NCBI GenBank assembly: GCA_945893145.1
Contig: CAMDDZ010000036.1
Coordinates: 1 to 52,733, forward strand
Origin: Rhodoplanes serenus
GTDB taxonomy: Bacteria > Pseudomonadota > Alphaproteobacteria > Rhizobiales > Xanthobacteraceae
Direction: 5' to 3'
DNA length: 52,733 bases
The notes under the pieces are model-generated. The model did not search any database, was not told the DNA's origin, and saw only the letters and a program-made list of their open reading frames with translations. Within the stretch, counting starts at the first letter, position 1. Every line of letters begins with the position of its first letter. Shown here piece by piece: positions 46,147-52,733 of the stretch. The position numbers and the translations under genes are program-made.

Positions 46147-46998
46147 CTACCGCTCCGCCTTTTCACCTGCTGAAATTTCATTTGCGCCGAGCGCATCGGC
46201 GAGCCGCGTCTTCGCTGAACCCGGCGCCAGCGGCTGCTGCTGGCTCGGATGCGGCGCCCAGCCCGACAACCAGACGATCTCGAACGTCGCCGGCACGCGG
46301 CCATCCGCACCGGCGAACCGCTCGGCATAGATTTCCATCATCCGCCGTAGCGTCGCGCGCTTGAGCGGCACGCGGTGGCGTTCCAGCAGCGCATTGGTAG
46401 CCCCCATCCGGCGCAGATCGTGCATCAGCGCGAGCGGCGTGGCGTAGCGCACCGTCAGCCGATCCACGTCGGTGACCGGCAGCGCAAACCCCGCGCGCTG
46501 GAGCAGCGCGCCAAGGTCGCGCAAATCGGCAAACGGCGCCACGCGCGGCGAGACGCCGCCTTCGACCTCCGCTTCAGCCGCCGCAAAAGTCTGCCGCAGC
46601 TCGGTCAGGCTTGCACCACCAACCAGCGCTGCAAGAAAAAGTCCGTCCGGCTTGAGCGCGCGGCGGATCTGAACAAGCGCGCCCGGCAGATCGTTGACAA
46701 ATTGCAGCGCCAGCGCCGAGACCACGAGATCGAGCGAAGCCTCGCGGAACGGCAACGCTTCTTCGTCGGCAGCCACATCGACGAGCGCGCCGACCTTGCC
46801 GGCGAGTGCGCGGCGCACGGCGCCGGTCGGTGTGCCGAGATCCGCCGCCAACTCAAACTTGCGCAGTACGGCGGAGAGCCGTTCGGCGAGGTCTTCGGCC
46901 ACCCGGTCAACCAGGAAGGTCGCGGGCCCAAGTCGCGCCGCTCGCGCGCGGCGTGCGCGCAGGAGCTGCCGGTCAAAGATGGTTGGGCCCTGAGCCAT
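46147..46998 (-). CDS. SAM-dependent methyltransferase-fold protein, NDUFAF5/BioC-like
   Basis: The 283-residue protein starts MAQGPTIFDRQLLRARRAR, as in alphaproteobacterial homologues of mitochondrial NDUFAF5. The SAM-binding site is visible as AADLGTPTGAV (less canonical than GxGxG), DVAADEEALPF and LDLVVSALALQFVNDL. NDUFAF5 hydroxylates an Arg of complex I subunit NDUFS7; the same role, or a BioC-like one, is inferred. ATG 46998 is preferred to 47067 by family alignment; no clear ribosome site. It is convergent with the pilin gene and divergent from the PilZ gene. Confidence 0.8.
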   Translation of the reverse strand: MAQGPTIFDRQLLRARRARAARLGPATFLVDRVAEDLAERLSAVLRKFELAADLGTPTGAVRRALAGKVGALVDVAADEEALPFREASLDLVVSALALQFVNDLPGALVQIRRALKPDGLFLAALVGGASLTELRQTFAAAEAEVEGGVSPRVAPFADLRDLGALLQRAGFALPVTDVDRLTVRYATPLALMHDLRRMGATNALLERHRVPLKRATLRRMMEIYAERFAGADGRVPATFEIVWLSGWAPHPSQQQPLAPGSAKTRLADALGANEISAGEKAER

Positions 46999-47139
46999 TG
47001 ATTGCCGCCAAATTGATACACGTAGGTTCGCGAACGTTAACCTTTTACACGACTTGCGATTGGCCAAGACGTAACACTTGGCTGGCTATCCATCAGGCAT
47101 CGGGGCTCGGCTTTTTAGGACCGCCGCCCGGGAGCCGCC

Positions 47140-47445
47140 ATGCAGAATCGCCGTTCGACCGACCGCACGCGAGTCTTGCGCAACGCCAAGATTATCTCGG
47201 GCAATCGCTCGCTGATCTCTTGCACGTTGCACAATCTGAGCAACGAAGGCGCCTGCCTGGAACTCGCCAGCACCTATCGTTTTCCGGACACATTCGAGCT
47301 GACGTTCGAGGCCGGCCGGTCGCGACGCAAGTGCCGCGTGATCTGGCGAACCGCGACCAAGCTCGGCATCACCTTCGAACGGGCTGACGAGAGCGCGGCC
47401 GCCGAAGAGGCGGCGCCGCAAGAGCCGGTCGCCGCCTCGTCCTGA
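47140..47445 (+). CDS. PilZ-domain protein, likely c-di-GMP receptor
   Basis: The 101-residue single-domain protein has the c-di-GMP-binding RxxxR as RRSTDRTR and the second motif NLSNEGACLEL (the [D/N]xSxxG pattern), then FEAGRSRRKCRVIWRTATKLGI. Both motif parts are present, so c-di-GMP binding is likely. GGAG lies 5 nt before the ATG. A short Ala/Glu tail ends the protein. It is the only PilZ domain in the window, 30 kb from the GGDEF-EAL protein; a functional link between them is not shown. Confidence 0.88.
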   Translation: MQNRRSTDRTRVLRNAKIISGNRSLISCTLHNLSNEGACLELASTYRFPDTFELTFEAGRSRRKCRVIWRTATKLGITFERADESAAAEEAAPQEPVAASS

Positions 47446-47544
47446 TCTTTGTCCTAATCCTTGGGGAGACCACCGCCCTCGCCTTGTCCCTCCTCTTGGT
47501 CCGCATCTTGCGCCTGCATTGCCGCGCCGTTAGCGTTTCCCATT

Positions 47545-48339
47545 ATGGCGTTGAGTATCGGCCCGGAAGGATTGAGTGCGTTGTTCGGCCGCGCCGCCGG
47601 GGCGTTTCGCGCCACCGGGCGGGCCGCGCTCGATGTGGCGCTGCCGCCGCTCTGCCCATCTTGCCGCGAGCTTGTCGGCGCCAACGGCTTGTGCGCGCCG
47701 TGCTGGTCGAAGCTCTCGCTGATTGCTCCGCCCTATTGCGAGCGGCTCGGCATTCCGTTCGCCTACGATCCCGGCCCTGGCGTGCTGTCGATGCAGGCCA
47801 TCGCCAACCCGCCCGCCTATCACCGGGCGCGCGCCGCGGTGCGCTACGACGACGTTGCGCGTACGCTTGTTCACGCACTGAAATACAGCGACCGGCTCGA
47901 CCTCGCGCCAACCATGGGCCGCTGGATGGCGCGCGCCGGCCGCGAGTTGTTGTGCGATGCCGATGCGCTGGTTCCGGTACCGCTGCACTGGCGGCGGCTG
48001 TGGGCGCGGCGCTTCAACCAATCGGCATTGCTCGCCAAGACACTCACGGACGAAACCGGCGTGCCGGTTACCGATACCGCGCTCAAACGCGTCAAGGCGA
48101 CCGCGCAACAGGTCGGCCTGTCGCAGACCGAACGCGCCGCCAATGTGCAGGGCGCGTTCCGCGTGCCGCCGGAGGGGCGCGACGCGGTGGCCGGACGGCG
48201 CCTGGTGCTGATCGATGATGTGTTGACCTCGGGCGCCACCGCCGATGCCTGCGCGCGGGCGCTGCTGCGGGCCGGCGCCAAAACCGTCGACGCGGTGGTG
48301 TTTGCCCGGGTTGTGGACAAGGTCCAGGCGCCCATATAG
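47545..48339 (+). CDS. comF: ComF family protein (phosphoribosyltransferase-like)
   Basis: The 264-residue protein has an N-terminal double zinc ribbon (CPSCRELVGANGLCAPC), a middle segment VRYDDVARTLVHALKYSDRL, and a C-terminal phosphoribosyltransferase fold with the PRPP-binding motif RLVLIDDVLTSGATADAC. ComF proteins are needed for DNA uptake in naturally competent bacteria and may handle DNA in others; the precise reaction is unknown. I prefer ATG 47545 to 47461 because the added residues are not ComF-like. It is the first gene of a run with grxC, nit and the DUF1178 gene. Confidence 0.92.
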   Translation: MALSIGPEGLSALFGRAAGAFRATGRAALDVALPPLCPSCRELVGANGLCAPCWSKLSLIAPPYCERLGIPFAYDPGPGVLSMQAIANPPAYHRARAAVRYDDVARTLVHALKYSDRLDLAPTMGRWMARAGRELLCDADALVPVPLHWRRLWARRFNQSALLAKTLTDETGVPVTDTALKRVKATAQQVGLSQTERAANVQGAFRVPPEGRDAVAGRRLVLIDDVLTSGATADACARALLRAGAKTVDAVVFARVVDKVQAPI

Positions 48340-48384
48340 TGACCTGCAATAGTAGTGACTTGCGATCGCTGCGCGGACGAACTC

Positions 48385-48645
48385 ATGTCTCCTGTCGAAA
48401 TCTACACCACGCCTTATTGCCCCTATTGCTTCGACGCCAAGGCCCTGCTGAAGCAAAAGGGTGTCGCTTTCAACGAGATCGACGTCTCAGGCGATCGCGA
48501 ACGCAAGGCCGAGATGGTGCAGCGGGCACACGGACGCATGACGGTACCGCAGATTTTTATCGGCGCGACCCACGTCGGGGGCTGCGACGATCTCTACGCA
48601 CTCGAAGAAGCCGGCAAGCTCGATCCTCTGCTGAACGCGGCGTAA
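48385..48645 (+). CDS. grxC: Glutaredoxin 3
   Basis: The 86-residue dithiol glutaredoxin has the active site TTPYCPYCFDAKALL, the cis-Pro loop MTVPQIFIGATHVGG and the GSH-binding CDDLYALEEAGKL. It reduces disulphides and glutathionylated proteins using GSH. The ATG at 48385 gives MSPVEIYTTPYC, the usual start; a GTG at 48355 would add ten residues with two Cys. It follows comF by 45 bp and precedes the nitrilase gene by 16 bp. Confidence 0.95.
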   Translation: MSPVEIYTTPYCPYCFDAKALLKQKGVAFNEIDVSGDRERKAEMVQRAHGRMTVPQIFIGATHVGGCDDLYALEEAGKLDPLLNAA

Positions 48646-48661
48646 CGCAAGGAGCGGCGGC

Positions 48662-49549
48662 ATGACAAATCCAAACGGCGGCAATTCGACATTCAGGGTC
48701 GGCTTGATCCAGACCCGCGCGGGCCGCACGCCGCAGGCCAATCTCGATGCCGTGACCAAGCTGATCGGCGAAGCCAAACAGGGCGGCGCGCATTATGTGC
48801 AGACACCCGAGATGACCAACATCATGGAGGTGAGCCGCGACAAGCTGTTCGCCACCATCGTGGCGGAAGAGCTCGATCACAGCCTCGCCACCTTCCGTGA
48901 ACTGGCCCGCCAGCTCGCGATCTACATTCACGTCGGCTCGCTCGCCATCAAGATCGCGCCCGACAAAGCCGCCAACCGCGGCTTCCTGATCGATCCGCGC
49001 GGCGAAATCGTCGCCCGCTACGACAAGATCCATATGTTCGACGTCGATCTGGCGAACGGCGAAAGCTATCGCGAGTCGCGCAGCTACCGCGCCGGCGAGC
49101 ATGCCGTGGTAAGCGATCTGCCGTGGGGCCGGCTCGGGCTCACGGTGTGCTACGATCTGCGCTTTCCGGCGCTCTACCGGGCGCTGGCGGAAGCCGGCGC
49201 CTCCTTCCTCGCGATCCCGTCTGCCTTCACGCAACAGACCGGACAGGCCCATTGGCACGTGCTCAATCGCGCGCGCGCCATCGAGAACGGCTGTTTCGTG
49301 TTCGCGGCTGCGCAAGGCGGCAAGCACGAGAACGGGCGCGAAACCTTCGGCCATTCCGTTGTGGTCAATCCTTGGGGAGAGATCATCGCCGAAGGCGGCA
49401 CCGAGCCCGGTGTGGTGTTTGCCGAGGTTGACCCAGCTGAGGTCGCGGCCGCCCGCGCGCGCATCCCTTCGCTCCAGCATGGCCGCCGCTTCGAAGTGAT
49501 TAAGCCGATGACGGAGCCGACTCATTTGCGGGCGGTGAGGCCTGCATGA
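48662..49549 (+). CDS. Carbon-nitrogen hydrolase (Nit1/Nit2-like amidase)
   Basis: The 295-residue nitrilase-superfamily enzyme has the Glu-Lys-Cys triad: Glu in YVQTPEMTNIM (about residue 44), Lys in RYDKIHMFDVDL (about 122) and Cys in LTVCYDLRFPALYR (about 163). The closest known function is deaminated glutathione amidase or omega-amidase; the glutaredoxin gene immediately upstream agrees with glutathione repair. AAGGAG precedes the ATG. Its stop overlaps the next start as ATGA. Confidence 0.92.
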   Translation: MTNPNGGNSTFRVGLIQTRAGRTPQANLDAVTKLIGEAKQGGAHYVQTPEMTNIMEVSRDKLFATIVAEELDHSLATFRELARQLAIYIHVGSLAIKIAPDKAANRGFLIDPRGEIVARYDKIHMFDVDLANGESYRESRSYRAGEHAVVSDLPWGRLGLTVCYDLRFPALYRALAEAGASFLAIPSAFTQQTGQAHWHVLNRARAIENGCFVFAAAQGGKHENGRETFGHSVVVNPWGEIIAEGGTEPGVVFAEVDPAEVAAARARIPSLQHGRRFEVIKPMTEPTHLRAVRPA

Positions 49550-50043
49550 TCCGCTATTCGCTCATCTGCGAGCGCAAGCACGAGTTCGAAATCTGGTTCA
49601 AGAACTCCGCCGACTTCGACAAGCAGTCGAAGCGCGGACTGGTGAGCTGTCCGGCGTGCGACTCCAACAAAGTCGAGAAGGCACTGATGGCGCCCTCACT
49701 CGGCCGCGGCAGCCGGAAGGGCGTCACGTCGGCGCCGCCGGAGCCCGTCGCAGCGCCGGCGCCGGCGGAAACCCCGGCACCTGTTGCCGACAAATCGCCG
49801 GTGGCGATGATATCGTCACAGGAGCGCGAGTTCCGCACCAAGCTCAAGGAGCTGCGCGATCACCTAGTGAAGAACGCCGACAACGTCGGCACCAAGTTCC
49901 CCGACGAAGCGCGCAAGATGCACTACGGCGAGATCGAACACCGCTCGATCTATGGCGAGGCGTCGCCGCAGGACGCCAAAGAACTGCACGACGAGGGCAT
50001 CGAGTTTCACCCGCTGCCGGTGTTGCCCGAGGAGCGGAACTAG
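49546..50043 (+). CDS. DUF1178 family protein
   Basis: The 165-residue protein begins MIRYSLICERKHEFEIWFKN and has a Cys pair in LVSCPACDSNKVEKALMAP, so a small zinc ribbon is probable (Cys8 plus CPAC). An Ala/Pro linker (about 68-88) is followed by a conserved C-terminal half with KMHYGEIEHRSIYGEASPQD and a short ELHDEGIEFHPLP end. It is translationally coupled to the nitrilase gene (ATGA). The family is widespread in alpha- and betaproteobacteria, with no known function; this position after nit is typical. Confidence 0.9.
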   Translation: MIRYSLICERKHEFEIWFKNSADFDKQSKRGLVSCPACDSNKVEKALMAPSLGRGSRKGVTSAPPEPVAAPAPAETPAPVADKSPVAMISSQEREFRTKLKELRDHLVKNADNVGTKFPDEARKMHYGEIEHRSIYGEASPQDAKELHDEGIEFHPLPVLPEERN

Positions 50044-50098
50044 CCGGCCCCGGACACGTTAAGGCCGGGGTTGGGTTCGTCACGCAGACGAGGCGATC

Positions 50099-50461
50099 GT
50101 GGCAATCCTCCATTCGGTGCAAGCTGTTCGCATTTTCGTCACCGACCTCGAGCGGTCGCGGACGTTTTATGCCGACGTTTTGGAGCTGGAAGAGCGCTCC
50201 ACTGTGGCTACATCCGTCGTGTTCGTGCTCGGCGGCATGGAGGTCATTATCGAGGCGGTGCCGCCCAACGATCCCGAAGCCGAGGGCCTGGCCGGCCGGT
50301 TTTTGTCGGTTTCGTTTCAGGTCGAGGACATCGACGCGACGTATCGGACCCTGATCGAACGTGGCGTGACCTTTGTGCAACCGCCAGAGAAGCAGCCGTG
50401 GGGTGGCACGCTGGCGTTCCTCAGCGATCCGGACGGCAATGTCCTGACGCTCGTGCAGTAG
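50099..50461 (+). CDS. VOC-family protein (glyoxalase fold)
   Basis: A 120-residue single-domain protein, GTG start at 50099, with VQAVRIFVTDLERSRTFYAD at the N-terminus, VSFQVEDIDATYRTLIERGV in the middle and WGGTLAFLSDPDGNVLTLVQ at the end, the usual glyoxalase I/bleomycin resistance-like pattern. The typical first His ligand is replaced by Val-Arg and the last Glu by Thr-Leu, so metal binding may be weakened or lost. Substrate unknown. It is convergent with the DMT transporter gene, only 16 bp away. Confidence 0.82.
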   Translation: MAILHSVQAVRIFVTDLERSRTFYADVLELEERSTVATSVVFVLGGMEVIIEAVPPNDPEAEGLAGRFLSVSFQVEDIDATYRTLIERGVTFVQPPEKQPWGGTLAFLSDPDGNVLTLVQ

Positions 50462-50477
50462 CGCGCGATTCCTTGCT

Positions 50478-51371
50478 CTACTGCACCCAGATCAGCAGCG
50501 CGACGCCGAGCACGATCAGAGCCATGCCCCAGGCTTCGCGCTGACTGGTCGGCTGCTTGAACACGAATGACGAGATCGCCTGCGCGAACAGCACCTCGAC
50601 CAGCGCCAGCGTGCGCACGTTGGCGACGCTGGTCAGCGCGAAGGCCAGAAACCAGAATTCGGACGCGCTCGCGCCCATGAAGCCCGCGAACAGCGAGGGC
50701 CGCCAGGCGCGCATGATGGCGGTGAGCACCGGCCGGTCACGCAGCGCCAGATAGGCCGTCAGCACGGCGGCTTGCAGCACCAGCCCGACCGTCAGCGTGA
50801 ATGTCGCCGCCAGCACGAAGTTGGCGTGTTCGAGCGACAAGATCGCGCCGCGATAACCGACCGCCGACAGCGCAAAGAACGCCGCCGAAACGAGCCCCAG
50901 CACCACCGGCCGAACGCCCCCCGAGGCCGCACCGCGGCCCTTGAGCGACATCACCACCACACCGATGGTCGCCACCGCGATGGCGGCAACCATCGGCAGC
51001 GTCACCGGATCGCCAAGGAAGATCAGGCCGAACAGCGCGGCCTGCACGGCCTCGGTCTTGATGTAGGCGATGGTGACAACGAACGAGCGGTCGCTCATCG
51101 CGGCCAGCATCATGGCGGTTGCGACGATCTGAGCGCCGGCGCCGAGCAAAATCCAAGGGATGTAGATCAGTCCGGGACGCGGCAGCACAGCGCCGGTCAC
51201 GATCAAGACGCCGGCGAGAAAGACCAGCGCGAACGGAAAACCGAACAGAAAGCGCACGTGGGTCGCGCCGACCGTGCCGAGGGTTGCGGTCAGCTCGCGT
51301 TGCATGGCGTTGCGCGCGGTCTGGCCGGCGGCGGCAAGCAGCGTGAACAGCATCCAGAGCGAAGCGAACAC
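50478..51371 (-). CDS. EamA/DMT superfamily transporter
   Basis: The 297-residue protein has about ten hydrophobic segments in two five-helix EamA halves. Characteristic phrases are SLWMLFTLLAAAGQTARNAM at the start, DRSFVVTIAYIKTEAVQAALFG at the end of the first half, and ASEFWFLAFALTSVANVRTLAL followed by PTSQREAWGMALIVLGVALL in the second. Members export small metabolites such as amino acids or sugars; the cargo cannot be told. The start codon is GTG (51371) with GGGGGA upstream. Inner membrane. Confidence 0.88.
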   Translation of the reverse strand: MFASLWMLFTLLAAAGQTARNAMQRELTATLGTVGATHVRFLFGFPFALVFLAGVLIVTGAVLPRPGLIYIPWILLGAGAQIVATAMMLAAMSDRSFVVTIAYIKTEAVQAALFGLIFLGDPVTLPMVAAIAVATIGVVVMSLKGRGAASGGVRPVVLGLVSAAFFALSAVGYRGAILSLEHANFVLAATFTLTVGLVLQAAVLTAYLALRDRPVLTAIMRAWRPSLFAGFMGASASEFWFLAFALTSVANVRTLALVEVLFAQAISSFVFKQPTSQREAWGMALIVLGVALLIWVQ

Positions 51372-51507
51372 GGAATTCCCCCAAGGCGACGCAACATCAA
51401 TCCTTCATCCGGAGGGGTCGGCGCAAGCGCGGCGTGCGCAGGCCTGCTCTTCCGCCCAGCCAGGCCAAGGGCCATGATCGGCGTGGCTCAGCAGGGATTG
51501 ACGGCAT

Positions 51508-52398
51508 ATGAGCGACATCGAGCACATCGGCTTTATCGGCATCGGCAACATGGGCACTCCGATGGCGGGGCATCTGGCACGCGCCGGATATGACGTCACG
51601 GCCTATGACCTCACGCCCGACCGCGCGCGCCGTTTCGCGGACGCGCATTCGGCGCGGACCACCGAAAGCCTCGCCGAATTGGGCCGCAACGCGGACTTGG
51701 TCATCACCATGCTGCCGTCCGGCCGCGAGGTGCGGCACGCGCTGCTTGAAGCACAGGACGGCGCGCTCGCGGCAAACCTGCGGCCGGGCAGCTTCGTGAT
51801 CGACATGAGTTCGGCCGATCCGGTCGGCACGCGGAAGCTCGGCGAGGAGCTCGCCCCCCGCCGTATCGCGCTGGTGGATGCGCCGGTGTCGGGCGGCGTG
51901 GTGCGCGCCAAGGACGCTTCGCTTGCCATCATGATTGGCGGCGACGTGGCCGCCGTCGCAGCCGTCAAGCCGGTGCTCGCCCGCATGGGCGGCAAGCTGT
52001 TCGAGGTCGGTTCACTTGGCTGCGGTCACGCCATGAAGGCGCTCAACAACTTCCTGGCCGGCACGTCGTTTGCCGCTGCCAGCGAAGCGGTGCGCGTCGG
52101 CCGGCAATTCGGGCTCGATCCCGCCGTCATGATCGACGTGATTAACGTCTCGACCGGGCGAAGCTTTGCCAGCGACGTGGTGATGAAGCAGCACGTGCTG
52201 AGCGGCACGTTCGCTACCGGCTTTGCGCTCGGGCTGCTCGCCAAGGACGTGCGGATTGCCGCCGACCTCGCGAATCAGGTCGGCGCCGATGCGCCGATCG
52301 GTGCGCTGGTCTCGGACCTTATCGCCGGCGCGCGTGACGCGATCGGCGGCGACGTGGATCACAGCCGCGCGGCCGAATATTGGAATGGAAAAGGTTAG
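51508..52398 (+). CDS. NAD(P)-dependent beta-hydroxyacid dehydrogenase (HIBADH family)
   Basis: The 296-residue enzyme has the Rossmann motif IGFIGIGNMGTPMAGHLARA, the substrate-binding signature DAPVSGGVVRAKDASLAIMI and the catalytic Lys in GCGHAMKALNNFLAG (about residue 172). HIBADH-family members oxidise 3-hydroxyisobutyrate, tartronate semialdehyde or related 3-hydroxyacids; the substrate here is open. No neighbour on the same strand suggests a pathway. Its stop overlaps the convergent ubiG stop by 4 nt. Confidence 0.9.
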   Translation: MSDIEHIGFIGIGNMGTPMAGHLARAGYDVTAYDLTPDRARRFADAHSARTTESLAELGRNADLVITMLPSGREVRHALLEAQDGALAANLRPGSFVIDMSSADPVGTRKLGEELAPRRIALVDAPVSGGVVRAKDASLAIMIGGDVAAVAAVKPVLARMGGKLFEVGSLGCGHAMKALNNFLAGTSFAAASEAVRVGRQFGLDPAVMIDVINVSTGRSFASDVVMKQHVLSGTFATGFALGLLAKDVRIAADLANQVGADAPIGALVSDLIAGARDAIGGDVDHSRAAEYWNGKG

Positions 52399-52733
52399 GC
52401 TGGTTCGGCCGTCAGCATGTAGTTCACGTCGGTGTCCGACGAGAGCTGCCAGCGGTCGGCCAAGATATTGTAGATCACGCCCTGCTGGCCGGTCACGCAC
52501 AGGCCGCCCTGCTCCATTGCGATCTCAAGCTCGTTCGGCGTCACGAACTTCTCCCACTGATGACTGCCGACCGGCAGCCAACGCAAAATGTATTCGGCGC
52601 CGACGATGGCAAGCGCGAAACTCTTGAGCGTGCGATTGAGCGTTGCGGCAATCATCAGCCCATCCGGTTTCACCATTTCGGCGCAGCGCCTGACGAACAG
52701 CGGCATATCGGCGACGTGTTCGACCACCTCCAT
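52395..52733 (-). CDS. ubiG: Ubiquinone O-methyltransferase UbiG, C-terminal part (cut by window edge)
   Basis: The 112 visible residues start MEVVEHVADMPLFVRRCAEM, which is SAM-methyltransferase motif II of UbiG (the EVxEHV block), followed by MIAATLNRTLKSFALAIVGA, then AEYILRWLPVGSHQWEKFV, both UbiG signatures. It would carry out both O-methylations in ubiquinone synthesis. The N-terminal Rossmann motif I lies beyond the window, so the first Met shown is internal, not the start. Confidence 0.93.
   Translation of the reverse strand: MEVVEHVADMPLFVRRCAEMVKPDGLMIAATLNRTLKSFALAIVGAEYILRWLPVGSHQWEKFVTPNELEIAMEQGGLCVTGQQGVIYNILADRWQLSSDTDVNYMLTAEPA

Overview
The window is a GC-rich stretch of alphaproteobacterial chromosome, almost certainly from the Hyphomicrobiales near Bradyrhizobium, Rhodopseudomonas or Pseudolabrys. 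This placement rests on gene content recalled from those groups (cobT-cobS, dnaJ-like, bolA, corC, aroB, aroK, xerD, accA, secA, ppiC, argJ; CarD; a Suv3-like helicase with an S4 protein), on several families of palindromic intergenic repeats typical of these genomes, and on an abundance of Bug-type solute receptors. No rRNA, tRNA or CRISPR array was recognised.

Layout. (1) 1-4.4 kb is an accessory zone: the tail of an IS630-type transposase, palindromic repeats, a MetE-like methyltransferase, a decayed IS1595-type transposase, a lower-GC two-helix membrane protein of unknown function, and about 1 kb of non-coding, repeat-bearing DNA. (2) 4.4-11.5 kb looks catabolic: an alpha/beta hydrolase, four orphan Bug receptors (two per strand), an FAD aromatic hydroxylase and a small membrane protein. 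(3) 11.8-15.6 kb holds a FecR-domain protein followed by a CHASE2-PAS-GGDEF-EAL c-di-GMP enzyme. (4) 15.7-20.8 kb, minus strand, has CarD, a 7Fe ferredoxin, an S4 RNA-binding protein and a large Suv3-like helicase. (5) 21-25 kb has a DUF3108 protein, rpmB, NDH-2 and a phytase-like esterase. (6) 25-28 kb has the aerobic cobaltochelatase genes cobT and cobS. (7) 28.3-31.5 kb is a VOC / FAD-hydroxylase / MFS set sitting between cobS and the dnaJ-like gene. (8) 31.5-45.2 kb is housekeeping: a J-domain protein, bolA, corC-aroB-aroK, xerD, accA, an L,D-transpeptidase, secA, a parvulin and argJ. (9) 45.2-52.7 kb has paired palindromes, mutT, a Flp pilin, an NDUFAF5-like methyltransferase, a PilZ protein, the run comF-grxC-nit-DUF1178, a VOC protein, a DMT exporter, a HIBADH-family dehydrogenase and the 3' end of ubiG.

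How they work together. Shikimate genes are coupled (aroK and aroB overlap, corC follows at once). CobS and CobT are the ATPase pair of the cobalt-inserting chelatase. The FecR/CHASE2 pair and the PilZ protein are the visible c-di-GMP parts. The Bug receptors, hydrolase, hydroxylases and MFS transporter suggest uptake and oxidation of small aromatic or carboxylic acids, but no ring-cleavage pathway is complete here. I found no convincing new multi-gene system. The most unusual items are the inverted pair of palindromes after argJ, the 73-bp repeats abutting gene ends, the unknown membrane protein among mobile-element debris, and the FecR/CHASE2-GGDEF-EAL pair.
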